A model generated the notes under the pieces. It was not told where the DNA came from, did no database searches, and saw nothing but the letters and a program-made list of their open reading frames with translations. From contig CAKTVG010000022.1 in assembly GCA_934622035.1 (NCBI GenBank), positions 1 through 48,720 on the forward strand: a stretch of 48,720 nucleotides of DNA, given 5' to 3'. Source of the stretch: an uncultured Oscillospiraceae bacterium. GTDB taxonomy: Bacteria > Bacillota > Clostridia > Oscillospirales > Oscillospiraceae. Both the position numbers and the translations under genes were made by a program. Shown here one piece after another: positions 31,704 through 40,108 of the stretch (position 1 is its first letter; each line of letters starts with the position of its first letter).

Positions 31704-33881
31704 ATGAAAATCATCAAGAGAAACGGCGCAGAGGCCGTTTTTGATATTGAAAAAATCCGGACAGCCATCGCCAAGGCCAACGACGTCGCCGAGGAGCGCG
31801 AGCGCATGACGCCGCTGCAGATCGACCGCATCGCCGAGAGCGTCGAGATCCAGTGCCAGGAGATGAATCGCAGCCTCTCCGTGGAGGAGATTCAGGATCT
31901 GGTGGAAAACCAGATCATGGCGCACGGCGCATTTGAGGTTGCCAAGCGCTATATCACCTACCGTTATACCCGCTCTCTCGTGCGCAAGTCCAACACCACG
32001 GACGACCGCATCCTCAGCCTGATCGAGTCGAACAACGAGGAGGTCAAGCAGGAAAACGCCAATAAGAACCCCACGGTCAACGCCGTGCAGCGCGACTACA
32101 TGGCGGGCGAGGTGTCCAAGGACATCACGCGCCGTATTCTCCTGCCGCAGGACATCGTCGAGGCGCACGAGGCCGGCATCATTCATTTCCACGATGCAGA
32201 TTACTTTGCGCAGCATATGCACAACTGCGACCTTGTCAATCTGGAGGACATGCTGCAAAACGGCACCGTCATCTCCGGCACGCTGATTGAGAAGCCGCAT
32301 TCCTTCTCTACCGCCTGCAACATCGCCACGCAGATCATTGCGCAGATCGCCTCCAACCAGTACGGCGGCCAGTCCATCTCTCTGACGCATCTGGCGCCCT
32401 TCGTGGACGTTAGCCGCAAGCGCATCCGCCAGAGCGTGGAAAGCGAGGTGCGGGAGCTGGGCACGAGCGCCACGGAGGAGCAGATCTCCAAAATTGTTGA
32501 GGAGCGCCTGCGCGAGGAGATCAAGCGCGGCGTGCAGACCATTCAGTATCAGGTCGTCACGCTGATGACCACGAACGGCCAGGCGCCGTTTATCACCGTC
32601 TTTATGTACCTCGGCGAGGCCCGCAATCCGCAGGAAAAGAAGGATCTTGCCATTATCATCGAGGAAACGCTGCGCCAGCGCTATCAGGGCGTCAAGAACG
32701 AGAAGGGCGTCTGGATCACGCCGGCCTTCCCCAAGCTCATCTATGTGCTGGAGGAGGACAATATTCACGAGGATTCCGAATACTATTATTTGACCCGCCT
32801 TGCCGCGGAGTGCACCGCCCGCCGCATGGTGCCCGACTACATCTCCGAGAAGAAGATGCTCGAGCTGAAGGTAGACAAGAACGGCGAGGGCCACTGCTAT
32901 ACCTGCATGGGCTGCCGCAGTTTCCTGACGCCTTATGTGGACGAAAACGGCAAGCCGAAGTACTACGGCCGCTTTAACCAGGGCGTTGTGACCATCAATC
33001 TGGTGGACGTGGCGCTGTCCTCCGGCCGCGATATGGACAAGTTCTGGAAGATTTTCGACGAGCGTCTGGACCTCTGCTATCGTGCGCTCATGTGCCGCCA
33101 CAACCGCCTCAAGGGCACGCTCTCCGATGCCGCGCCCATCCTCTGGCAGTACGGCGCACTGGCGCGCCTGCCCAAGGGCGAGCCGATCGACAAGCTGCTC
33201 TACGGCGGCTATTCCACGATCTCGCTGGGCTACGCGGGCCTTTACGAATGCGTGAAGTATATGACCGGCAAGTCCCACACCGACCCGACGGCCAAGCCCT
33301 TCGCCCTTCAGGTCATGCAGTATATGAACGACGCCTGCAAGCGCTGGAAGACCGAGAACAACATGGACTTCAGCCTGTATGGCACGCCGCTGGAATCTAC
33401 GACGTATAAATTTGCAAAGTGCCTGCAAAAGCGCTTCGGCATTATTCCCGGTGTGACGGATAAGAGCTACATCACCAATTCCTATCACATCCATGTGACT
33501 GAGAACATCAACGCCTTTGACAAGCTGGCCTTTGAGGCACAGTTCCAGGCGCTGTCCCCCGGCGGCGCGATCAGCTATGTCGAGGTGCCGGACATGCAGA
33601 ACAACATCGACGCGGTGCTCGAGCTGATGAAGTTCATCTATGACAACATCATGTACGCCGAGCTGAACACGAAGTCCGATTACTGCCAGGTCTGCGGCTA
33701 CGACGGCGAGATCGAGGTTGTGGAGGACGAGGACGGCAAGCTGGTCTGGACCTGCCCGAACTGCGGCAACACCGACCAGAGCAAGATGAACGTCGCCCGC
33801 CGTACCTGCGGCTACATCGGCACGCAGTTTTGGAATCAGGGCAGAACGCAGGAGATCAAGGAGCGCGTGCTGCATCTGTAA
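31704..33881 (+). CDS. nrdD: Anaerobic (class III) ribonucleoside-triphosphate reductase
   Basis: NrdD makes deoxynucleoside triphosphates from ribonucleotides, using a glycyl radical destroyed by oxygen. The 725-residue protein has an N-terminal ATP-cone (MKIIKRNGAEAVFDIEKI to about 95) that senses dATP/ATP. The catalytic barrel includes GCRSFLTPY, then a zinc site of four cysteines (CQVCG and CPNCG), then the glycyl-radical loop RRTCGYIG near residue 703. The ATG at 31704 follows GGGAGGA; longer in-frame starts overlap the pdxY side. The activase gene nrdG is not adjacent, which is unusual. Candidate NrdR boxes overlap its promoter. Confidence 0.96.
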   Translation: MKIIKRNGAEAVFDIEKIRTAIAKANDVAEERERMTPLQIDRIAESVEIQCQEMNRSLSVEEIQDLVENQIMAHGAFEVAKRYITYRYTRSLVRKSNTTDDRILSLIESNNEEVKQENANKNPTVNAVQRDYMAGEVSKDITRRILLPQDIVEAHEAGIIHFHDADYFAQHMHNCDLVNLEDMLQNGTVISGTLIEKPHSFSTACNIATQIIAQIASNQYGGQSISLTHLAPFVDVSRKRIRQSVESEVRELGTSATEEQISKIVEERLREEIKRGVQTIQYQVVTLMTTNGQAPFITVFMYLGEARNPQEKKDLAIIIEETLRQRYQGVKNEKGVWITPAFPKLIYVLEEDNIHEDSEYYYLTRLAAECTARRMVPDYISEKKMLELKVDKNGEGHCYTCMGCRSFLTPYVDENGKPKYYGRFNQGVVTINLVDVALSSGRDMDKFWKIFDERLDLCYRALMCRHNRLKGTLSDAAPILWQYGALARLPKGEPIDKLLYGGYSTISLGYAGLYECVKYMTGKSHTDPTAKPFALQVMQYMNDACKRWKTENNMDFSLYGTPLESTTYKFAKCLQKRFGIIPGVTDKSYITNSYHIHVTENINAFDKLAFEAQFQALSPGGAISYVEVPDMQNNIDAVLELMKFIYDNIMYAELNTKSDYCQVCGYDGEIEVVEDEDGKLVWTCPNCGNTDQSKMNVARRTCGYIGTQFWNQGRTQEIKERVLHL

Positions 33882-33892
33882 GTTATTTGACG

Positions 33893-33924
33893 AAAAACGG
33901 AGCGAAAGGTTCGCTCCGTTTTTT
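33893..33924 (+). terminator. Terminator after nrdD
   Basis: Thirteen perfect base pairs (33893-33905 with 33911-33923), ending in a T6 run. Little room is left before the next gene, whose ribosome site GAGGGAAAAAG starts just after it, so some readthrough may feed that gene. Confidence 0.9.
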
Positions 33925-33942
33925 ATAAAGAGGGAAAAAGCA

Positions 33943-34803
33943 ATGGAAGATCTGCATATTCACATGATTCTCGACGGCGTGGACTGGAAAGCGGCCATTG
34001 GCGCGCAGAAGCTGCAACCGGATGATGCGCTGATCCGTGCCCGTCTGGCCGATTACCGTGCCCGCGGCGTCACGCTGCTGCGCGACGGCGGCGACGCCTG
34101 GGGCGTCTGTCTGCGGGCGCGGGCGCTTGCCGGGGAATATGGCATCGACTACCGCAGTCCGGCCTTTCCCATCTATCAAAAGAGTCATTACGGCGCTTTC
34201 ATCGGCCGGGGCTTTTCCGATTGGACGGAATATGCCCGGCTTTTGGACGCGGCAGAGGAGAAGCAGGCAGACTTTGTCAAGCTGATGATCTCCGGCCTGA
34301 TTGATTTCAACGTCTATGGCCGGTTGACGGAGGCCGGGCCGGAGCCGGCGGACATCCGGAAAATGATCCGGCTTGCGCGGGAGCGCGGCTTTGCCGTCAT
34401 GGTGCACGCCAACGGCGATGCGGCAGTGCAGGCGGCGCTGGAGGCGGGCGCGGCATCCGTTGAGCACGGGGCTTACCTCAGCCGGGAAACGCTCCTGCGG
34501 CTGGCGGAGACGGAGACAGTCTGGGTGCCGACGCTGGCGACGATCGCAAACCTGATCGGCTGCGGGCGCCATCCGGACGAGGTGCTGCGGCTGCTGCTTG
34601 CCGCACAGCAGGAGAGTATTGCCTTCGCTGCCGCGCACGGCGCGAGCATCGGCAGCGGCAGTGACGCCGGGGCGTACCGCGTATTTCACGGGCAGGCGGC
34701 GCTGGACGAAAGAGGTTATCTGACCGCAGCGCTGGGCACGGCGGCGGAGCGGACGCTCTCCTATGCCGCAGGGCAGATCGAGCGGAAGTTCCGAAGAATG
34801 TGA
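33943..34803 (+). CDS. Amidohydrolase-superfamily protein
   Basis: A 286-residue metal-dependent hydrolase of the imidazolonepropionase/prolidase-like branch. Visible metal-site elements are HIH near the start (DLHIHM), Lys in DFVKLMISG (possible carbamylated bridge), His in MVHANGD, and His in SVEHGAY, plus Asp in GSGSDAGAY. It is shorter than most relatives because the N-terminal beta sandwich is reduced to a few residues before HIH. It would cleave an amide or cyclic amide; the substrate is unknown. It lies between the nrdD terminator and an intergenic repeat. Confidence 0.82.
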   Translation: MEDLHIHMILDGVDWKAAIGAQKLQPDDALIRARLADYRARGVTLLRDGGDAWGVCLRARALAGEYGIDYRSPAFPIYQKSHYGAFIGRGFSDWTEYARLLDAAEEKQADFVKLMISGLIDFNVYGRLTEAGPEPADIRKMIRLARERGFAVMVHANGDAAVQAALEAGAASVEHGAYLSRETLLRLAETETVWVPTLATIANLIGCGRHPDEVLRLLLAAQQESIAFAAAHGASIGSGSDAGAYRVFHGQAALDERGYLTAALGTAAERTLSYAAGQIERKFRRM

Positions 34804-34851
34804 GCAAACCACATTTGCCCGGTGCAGGCAGTTGCGGATTTGCAGATTCCT

Positions 34852-34924
34852 CGCTGCGGCCACGGCACGCCGTCTGCGCAGCTGTCAGCGACACAGGAGC
34901 GTTTACAGATGCGGCGTGCCCCTC
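34852..34924 (+). repeat. Dispersed intergenic repeat, copy 2
   Basis: Nearly the same sequence as the minus strand of 13309-13382; the shared core GGCCACGGCACGCCGTCTGC is identical. It lies in the 252-base gap between convergent transcripts (34804-35055), which holds no gene. Confidence 0.8.
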
Positions 34925-34928
34925 GTGT

Positions 34929-34974
34929 CCTACAGACATGTCAGAAATAGACCCTACAGACGTGACGGAAACAG
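34929..34974 (+). repeat. Tandem pair of a 22-base unit beside copy 2
   Basis: CCTACAGACATG... (34929-34950) is repeated with changes as CCTACAGACGTG... (34953-34974), a period of 24 bases. It borders the dispersed repeat as the tandem unit at 13246 borders copy 1. Confidence 0.6.
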
Positions 34975-35000
34975 GCGGTGCCTTTGCAAAAAGAATAAAG

Positions 35001-35030
35001 AAAGAGGACGGGCAAGCCCGTCCTCTTTTT
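35001..35030. terminator. Bidirectional terminator
   Basis: Thirteen perfect base pairs (35001-35013 with 35016-35028) with a two-base centre and T-rich flank. It ends the BMP lipoprotein transcript and may also stop readthrough from the amidohydrolase. Confidence 0.88.
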
Positions 35031-35055
35031 GATTGATTCAGCTGTCAGGGAAAAA

Positions 35056-36309
35056 TTACTTAATCTTGCCCTGGTCGTCGAGCGTCACGTTGGTGACAGT
35101 GGGCATTGCGGAGATGTCGTTGGAAACCTTAACGGTGCCATCGAACATAGCCTTCACGAGCGCCTTGTAGTCTTCCTGGGTGAACTTGCCCTCGGCCCAC
35201 TGCGTGGACTCCATCGGGATCTGGACATAGTTGAGGGTGGGATCGTCGCCGGAGACAAGGCCCAGGGTTTCGATCTTGCCAACGTACTTATCCCAGTTGC
35301 CGTTGAGGACAATGTCAGTCAGGGTGTCGATGGTAGCGGGAGCGAGGCCCTTCATTGCGGAGGTAACAGTCATGCCTTCGCCGTAAGCGCCGTCGATGAT
35401 GCCAGCCTGGTCGACGTCAACGCCGATGACCTTTGCATTGACCTTCTTCGCAGCTTCCGCAGCGGAGGTGAAGATGCCGCCGCCGCAGGCGAAGACGATC
35501 TCAGTGCCGCCGTTGTACCAGGTATCCATAACAGCAGTGATGTCTGCATCGCCCTGGAACATGCCGCCGTAGACGTACTTCAGTTCGACATTGATGTTCA
35601 GTTCCTTTGCAGCAGCGTCAACGCCCTGCACATAGCCGTAGCCATAGCGCATAACGGCGGGGACACCCATGCCGCCCAGGAAGCCGAGCTTGGTGTAGCC
35701 GAGCTTCACAGCTGCGTAGCCGGCCATGTAGCCGCAGAGCTCTTCCTGGTAGACAACGCAGTAAACGTTGCTCATGTCAACGTAGTCGTTGAGTTCATAG
35801 GTAGAGGGATCCCAGTTGTATTTCTCGCCCTTGTTGGCAACAGCGGTCTCAAGCAGGTCGCCCTTGCCGACGTCCAGTGCAAAGAACTTGACTTCCGGAT
35901 ATTCCGGAGCTGCCTCGACGATAGCGCCGCCGAAGGCGTAGCCGGGCATAACGATGAGGTTGTAGCCCTCTTCGACAGCCTGGTCGATGGAAGCGACACG
36001 CTCAGCAGTGGAGTCGCCGGTCGGCTTGTAGTACTTGAACTCAACGCCGTTGGCATCTGCAAACTGCTTGCAGGCTTCGTAAGTAGTCTGGTTGAAGGAC
36101 TTGTCGGTGATGTCGCCGTAGTCGGTGATCATCGCGATCTTGTAGGTTTCGCCGGTGGGCTCGTCAGTGCTGGGTTCGTCGTTCGTGGACGCATCATTGC
36201 TGGAAGCCGGGGCCTTGCTGTCTTCGCTGGGCTGAGTATCGCCAGCGCAGCCTGCAAACAGGCAAGCGACCATGGCGAGAGCCAGGAGAAGTGCTAAGAG
36301 TTTCTTCAT
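35056..36309 (-). CDS. BMP-family nucleoside-type solute-binding lipoprotein
   Basis: A 417-residue lipoprotein of the Bmp/PnrA family, which binds purine or other nucleosides outside the cell. The signal ends in lipobox LFAGC (Cys near 21), followed by a Ser/Glu/Asp-rich linker to about 55. The binding domain has ITDYGDITDKSFNQTTYEAC and the GVDVDQAG block. The ATG at 36309 follows GGAGG. It is last in the nucleoside-salvage cluster, which supports a nucleoside ligand. Its ATPase and permease genes are missing here; they must be elsewhere or it works with a shared transporter. Confidence 0.92.
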   Translation of the reverse strand: MKKLLALLLALAMVACLFAGCAGDTQPSEDSKAPASSNDASTNDEPSTDEPTGETYKIAMITDYGDITDKSFNQTTYEACKQFADANGVEFKYYKPTGDSTAERVASIDQAVEEGYNLIVMPGYAFGGAIVEAAPEYPEVKFFALDVGKGDLLETAVANKGEKYNWDPSTYELNDYVDMSNVYCVVYQEELCGYMAGYAAVKLGYTKLGFLGGMGVPAVMRYGYGYVQGVDAAAKELNINVELKYVYGGMFQGDADITAVMDTWYNGGTEIVFACGGGIFTSAAEAAKKVNAKVIGVDVDQAGIIDGAYGEGMTVTSAMKGLAPATIDTLTDIVLNGNWDKYVGKIETLGLVSGDDPTLNYVQIPMESTQWAEGKFTQEDYKALVKAMFDGTVKVSNDISAMPTVTNVTLDDQGKIK

Positions 36310-36352
36310 TTTCTTAACCTCCAAATTAATTTGCGGCTGAGCCGCTAACATA

Positions 36353-36402
36353 TTGTGGCACAAAAAACTCAAAAAATCAAGGGGGTGCACAATATTTGTG
36401 CA
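36353..36402. promoter_or_regulatory. Two palindromes before the BMP lipoprotein gene
   Basis: TTGTGGCACAA (36353-36363) and TGCACAATATTTGTGCA (36386-36402) share the TTGTG/CACAA arms and lie 33-39 bases apart centre to centre. They sit in the only sizeable gap inside the salvage cluster. They are operator candidates for a nucleoside-responsive repressor; no regulator gene is adjacent. Confidence 0.5.
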
Positions 36403-36414
36403 TATTACCAAAAT

Positions 36415-36837
36415 TTATTTAGGAAGATCGCTGTTTCCAAAGCTGAAAGGCAGCATTTCCTCCAAAGTCGCCTCAAAGTATCCACCTTCCGGTGCGGCGA
36501 GGTAGATTTTGAAGTCCGAATTGCAGAATTCACGCATGACTTGGCGGCAAATCCCGCAGGGGCCGCAGGGCACGGTGGCTGCACGAGTGTCCTCGCCTTG
36601 TGGACCTCCGACGATGGCAATGGCTTCAAAATCGCGCTCGCCTGCATAGACCGCGGAGAAGAACGCGGTGCGCTCGGCGCAGTTCGTCGCGCCGAAGGAG
36701 GCGTTTTCGATGTTGCAGCCGGGGTAGACCCTGCCGGACTTCGTCAGCAGCGCCGCGCCGACGGCGAAGCGGGAGTAGGGGACATAGGCGTGAGTGCGCG
36801 CTTCCATTGCGCGGGAAAGCAGCTCCTGCGGTGTCAT
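36415..36837 (-). CDS. cdd: Cytidine deaminase
   Basis: Cdd converts cytidine and deoxycytidine to uridine and deoxyuridine. The 140-residue protein has the zinc and catalytic residues of the family: Cys53 and the proton-shuttling Glu55 in NCAERTAFF, and Cys91 and Cys94 in PCGPCGICRQ. It also has the nucleoside-binding YVPYSRFAVGAAL and GCNIENASFGAT. Length is typical of the tetrameric type. It follows deoB by 12 bases, so the two are surely co-transcribed. Confidence 0.95.
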   Translation of the reverse strand: MTPQELLSRAMEARTHAYVPYSRFAVGAALLTKSGRVYPGCNIENASFGATNCAERTAFFSAVYAGERDFEAIAIVGGPQGEDTRAATVPCGPCGICRQVMREFCNSDFKIYLAAPEGGYFEATLEEMLPFSFGNSDLPK

Positions 36838-36849
36838 AATACTTCCTCC

Positions 36850-38016
36850 TTACAGGATTTCTCCGGCGAAGCTGATGCCCGGCGTCCGGTATTCGACGCC
36901 CAGCAGCTCCGTGACGGTGGCGGCGATGTCCGCAAAGGTTTTGCGGGTGCCGAGGTTGACGGGTCTGACGCGCTTGCCTGCAATCAGCAGGGGGACATAT
37001 TCGCGGGTGTGGTCGGTTGTTGCAGTGTAGGCGGGGTCGCAGCCATGGTCGGCGGTGATCATGACGAGGTCGTCCTCGCCCAGTTTTGCCAGGAACTGCG
37101 GAAGCCAGGCGTCGAATTCCGCCAGTGCGGCGGCGTAGCCGTCGATATTGCGGCGGTGGCCGTAGAGCATGTCAAAGTCCACGAGGTTGACAAAGCACAG
37201 GCCGTGGAAATCGCGGGCGGCGGCGTCCATGGTTTTGGCCATGCCGTCGGTGTTGCCCTTGGTGTAGACGTGCTCGGTGATGCCCTCTCCGGCAAAGATG
37301 TCGAAGATCTTGCCGACGGCGAGGCTGTCCAGCCCAGCGGCCTTGATCGCGTCGAGCATCGTGGGCGCGGGCGGCTCCAGAGAGAAGTCGTGGCGGTTGG
37401 AGGTGCGGGTGAAGCCGTGCTCCGGATCGCCGATGAAGGGGCGGGCGATGACGCGGCCGACGCCGTGCTTGCCGCGCAGAATTTTGCGGGCGATGCGGCA
37501 GTATTCATACAGCTGCTCCGGCGGGATGATCTCCTCGTGGGCCGCGATCTGGAAGACGGAGTCGGCGGAGGTGTAGACGATCAGATCGCCGGTTTTCATA
37601 TGCTCCGCGCCGTACTTCTGGATGACCTCCGTACCGGACCAGGGAGCGTTTGCCAGCACGCCGCGGCCGGTGGCCTCGCGGAAGGGCTTCAGGACCTCCT
37701 CCGGGAAGCCGTTGGGATAGGTGGGCAGAGGATTCTCGGAAATCAGACCGGCAATTTCCCAGTGGCCGATGGTGGTGTCCTTGCCGGCGGAGGACTCATG
37801 CAGACGGGCGCAGGCGCCGGTCTGGGGGTCGGCCTTTTCCAGATAATCGATCCCGTCGATGCTGCCCAGCCCGCAGGAAATCAGGTTGGGGACGTGGAAC
37901 TTCGGGGAGGTGGAGCAGCTTTTCAGCGTGTTGACGCCGTAGTCGCCGAATTTTGCGGCGTCCGGCGCTTCTCCGCAGCCGCAGGAATCCAGGACGATCA
38001 GAAAGACTCGTTTCAT
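36850..38016 (-). CDS. deoB: Phosphopentomutase
   Basis: DeoB interconverts (deoxy)ribose-1-phosphate and -5-phosphate. The 388-residue protein has the alkaline-phosphatase-fold metal site: an N-terminal VFLIVLDSCGCGEAPDA (about 4-20) with the first Asp, the acceptor Thr in SSAGKDTTIGHWE, and the C-terminal DHGCDP and TTDHTREYVP. Length is normal. The gene lies between deoD and cdd. Its product feeds deoxyribose-5-phosphate to DeoC, encoded at 26275. Confidence 0.96.
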   Translation of the reverse strand: MKRVFLIVLDSCGCGEAPDAAKFGDYGVNTLKSCSTSPKFHVPNLISCGLGSIDGIDYLEKADPQTGACARLHESSAGKDTTIGHWEIAGLISENPLPTYPNGFPEEVLKPFREATGRGVLANAPWSGTEVIQKYGAEHMKTGDLIVYTSADSVFQIAAHEEIIPPEQLYEYCRIARKILRGKHGVGRVIARPFIGDPEHGFTRTSNRHDFSLEPPAPTMLDAIKAAGLDSLAVGKIFDIFAGEGITEHVYTKGNTDGMAKTMDAAARDFHGLCFVNLVDFDMLYGHRRNIDGYAAALAEFDAWLPQFLAKLGEDDLVMITADHGCDPAYTATTDHTREYVPLLIAGKRVRPVNLGTRKTFADIAATVTELLGVEYRTPGISFAGEIL

Positions 38017-38050
38017 AGTACCATTCTCCTTTGCAGTTTACAGGACAAAA

Positions 38051-38074
38051 CAGGAAACGGTTTCCCGTTTCCTG
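38051..38074 (-). terminator. Intercistronic hairpin between deoD and deoB
   Basis: Ten perfect base pairs (38051-38060 with 38065-38074), followed on the minus strand by TTTTG. It looks like a weak terminator or processing hairpin that would lower deoB-cdd expression relative to deoD. Confidence 0.6.
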
Positions 38075-38084
38075 ATGTGCTTGA

Positions 38085-38825
38085 TTATTTTTCCAGCTTG
38101 ACTGCCGTTTCCAGGGCGACCTGCATCATCTCGCGGAAGGAGGTCTGGCGCTCCTCGGCGGGCAGCGCCTCGCCCGTGAGCATGTGGTCGGAAATCGTGC
38201 AGATGGCAAGGGCGTTCTTGCCCCAGCGCGCGGCCTGCATGTAAAGACCGGCGGCCTCCATCTCGCAGGCCATGACGCCGAATTTGCGCCAGGCGTTGAC
38301 GGTCTGGAGCACCTCGGGCATGCCCTCGTCGTCGTTGTAGAAATTATCCGTGGAGAGGATGTTGCCGACGTGGTAGGTTGCGCCGACCTCTTCGCAGGAG
38401 GCGACGGCGTGGCGCAGCATCTCATAGGAGGCGATGGGCGCGAAGTGGCCGTCCACATGGTACTGATGCCAGAAATTGGAGTCGGTGCAGGCGCCCTGCG
38501 CGATGACGATATCGCGGACGTGGATGTCGGGGTTGATGGAGCCGGCGGAGCCGATGCGCATGATGTTCTGCACGCCATAGGCGTTGAACAGCTCATAGGA
38601 ATAGATGCCGATGGAGGGGATGCCCATGCCGGAGGCCATGACGGAGACTTTTACACCCTTGTAGTAGCCGGTGTAGCCCTGCACGCCGCGGACATTATTG
38701 ACGAGCCTTGCGTTTTCGAGGAAGTTTTCAGCAATGTACTGCGAACGCAGCGGATCGCCCGGCATCAGAACGGTCTGGCCGAAATCCTCGGGGGTTGCTT
38801 TGATATGGGGAGTCGGATAGTTCAT
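38085..38825 (-). CDS. deoD: Purine-nucleoside phosphorylase, DeoD type
   Basis: DeoD splits purine (deoxy)nucleosides with phosphate into base and (deoxy)ribose-1-phosphate. The 246-residue protein is a hexameric-type PNP: opening MNYPTPHIKATPEDFGQTVL, phosphate-binding PGDPLRSQYIA and RIGSAGS, the nucleoside-binding ACEMEAAGLYM, and the catalytic Asp in ISDHMLTGE. Length is normal. It follows tdk by 26 bases in the same direction. The product goes to DeoB. Confidence 0.96.
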   Translation of the reverse strand: MNYPTPHIKATPEDFGQTVLMPGDPLRSQYIAENFLENARLVNNVRGVQGYTGYYKGVKVSVMASGMGIPSIGIYSYELFNAYGVQNIMRIGSAGSINPDIHVRDIVIAQGACTDSNFWHQYHVDGHFAPIASYEMLRHAVASCEEVGATYHVGNILSTDNFYNDDEGMPEVLQTVNAWRKFGVMACEMEAAGLYMQAARWGKNALAICTISDHMLTGEALPAEERQTSFREMMQVALETAVKLEK

Positions 38826-38851
38826 AGCGGATCTCCTTTATTATAATAGTA

Positions 38852-39436
38852 TTATTTGACCTTGCGATGTTCCCGAATGTTGCGCACCCAGCACTTGTGG
38901 CACATGGCGATATAGCGATCGTTGCCGCCGAGGAGAAGTTGTGCACCCTCGGTGACGACATAGCCGTCGGCGTCGAGACGGGCGTTCGTGGTCGCCTTTG
39001 CGCCGCAGTCGCAGATGGCCTTGATCTCGGAGATGGTGTCCGCAACCTCGAACAGGCGGCGGCTGCCGTCGAAGAGCTTGCTCTGGAAGTCCGTCCGCAG
39101 GCCGAAGCAGAGGACGGGGATGTTTGCATCGTCCACGATGCGGCGCAGCTGGTCGATCTGCGCAGAGGTCAGAAACTGGCACTCGTCGGCGATGATGACG
39201 TCCGTGCGGCTGCGCTCACGGAACAGCTCGCAGATGTCTGCCGCCGGGGAGACGACCTCGGCAATGGCTTCGAGTCCGACGCGGCTGCGGAGCACGACCT
39301 CGCCGTCCCGGCTGTCCGCCGCGGGCTTGATGAGCCAGACGAGCATGCCGTTTTCCTCGTAATTATATTTGGTGATGAGCGCCTGCGCCGTTTTTGAGGA
39401 GCCCATCGAGCCGTATTTGAAATAGAGCTTTGCCAT
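38852..39436 (-). CDS. tdk: Thymidine kinase (type II)
   Basis: Tdk phosphorylates thymidine to dTMP with ATP. The 194-residue protein has a P-loop GSMGSSKTAQAL near the start, the Walker B region ADECQFL (catalytic Glu), and the zinc lasso made by CDCGAKA and CHKCW. Its P-loop reads SSKT where most relatives have SGKT, a mild variant. The ATG at 39436 follows GGAGGT; longer in-frame starts would cover the promoter. It is first in the nucleoside-salvage cluster. Confidence 0.93.
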   Translation of the reverse strand: MAKLYFKYGSMGSSKTAQALITKYNYEENGMLVWLIKPAADSRDGEVVLRSRVGLEAIAEVVSPAADICELFRERSRTDVIIADECQFLTSAQIDQLRRIVDDANIPVLCFGLRTDFQSKLFDGSRRLFEVADTISEIKAICDCGAKATTNARLDADGYVVTEGAQLLLGGNDRYIAMCHKCWVRNIREHRKVK

Positions 39437-39467
39437 TGCAGTACCTCCGCATTCGGATTGTCTGTTC

Positions 39468-39496
39468 ATTATACCGGATTTTTTCCCGTTATGCAA
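39468..39496 (-). promoter_or_regulatory. Promoter of the nucleoside salvage cluster
   Basis: On the minus strand TTGCAT (39491-39496), 17 bases, perfect TATAAT (39468-39473). It lies 30 bases before tdk. Confidence 0.65.
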
Positions 39497-39627
39497 GGGC
39501 ATTGCAGGATTTTGGCTGTTTTGCTGTGCGCGGCGGGCGGCAATTTGTGAAAAAAGCCGACACTTGCATTTTGGAAGAAGTTGTGATATTATATACTAAA
39601 TATACAAACAGGAAGGGAGATACGATC

Positions 39628-39996
39628 GTGCATTTACAGGAATCCGGCGAAATGTATCTGGAATCGATCTATGTTTTGACAAAAACGCGCGGCGCGGTCC
39701 GCTCTCTGGATGTCGCGGAGTATATGAATTTCAGCAAACCCAGCGTCAGCCGCGCCGTCGGCCTGCTGAAATCCGGCGGCTACCTGACCGTGGATAAGGA
39801 CGGTCTGCTGTATCTGACGGAAACAGGCACCGCAGTTGCCGAAAAAATTTACGAGCGGCACACGCTGCTGACCTCGTTTCTGATCCGCCTGGGCGTGGAC
39901 GAGAAGGTCGCGGCGGAGGATGCCTGCAAAATGGAGCATGTGATCAGCGACGAATCCTTCTCGGCAATTAAAAAGCATGTAAAGAAAGTAAAATAA
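39628..39996 (+). CDS. DtxR-family metal-dependent regulator with iron-type ligands
   Basis: A 122-residue regulator: a winged helix (about 1-65) and a dimerisation/metal domain, without the C-terminal SH3 domain, as in MntR. The start is GTG at 39628 after GGAAGGGAG. The metal ligands follow iron-sensing DtxR rather than MntR: Met9 (MntR has Asp), Cys100 (MntR has Glu), then Glu103 and His104 in DACKMEHVISDE; His78 is also present. Studies of MntR show that Met at the first position shifts response toward iron. It is followed by a phosphate cotransporter gene, from which it is separated by a weak terminator. Confidence 0.88.
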   Translation: MHLQESGEMYLESIYVLTKTRGAVRSLDVAEYMNFSKPSVSRAVGLLKSGGYLTVDKDGLLYLTETGTAVAEKIYERHTLLTSFLIRLGVDEKVAAEDACKMEHVISDESFSAIKKHVKKVK

Positions 39997-40007
39997 ATAG
40001 CATGTCT

Positions 40008-40037
40008 GCCCGGACGGAAAACTTTCCCCGTCCGGGC
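40008..40037 (+). terminator. Hairpin after the DtxR-type gene
   Basis: Ten perfect base pairs (40008-40017 with 40028-40037) rich in G and C. The T content after it is low, so it may be leaky. Confidence 0.6.
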
Positions 40038-40063
40038 GTTCTGTATCCTTATTCAGAACTTCC

Positions 40064-40080
40064 TTTACATAGATTTTACA
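40064..40080 (+). promoter_or_regulatory. Candidate Pho box before the phosphate cotransporter gene
   Basis: TTTACA (40064-40069), five bases, TTTACA (40075-40080). This is the form of the Bacillus-type PhoP site, TT(A/T)ACA-N5-TT(A/T)ACA. Its place just upstream of the promoter fits activation under phosphate limitation. Confidence 0.55.
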
Positions 40081-40108
40081 AAACCCCGATAACGGATTTG
40101 ACATTTTC

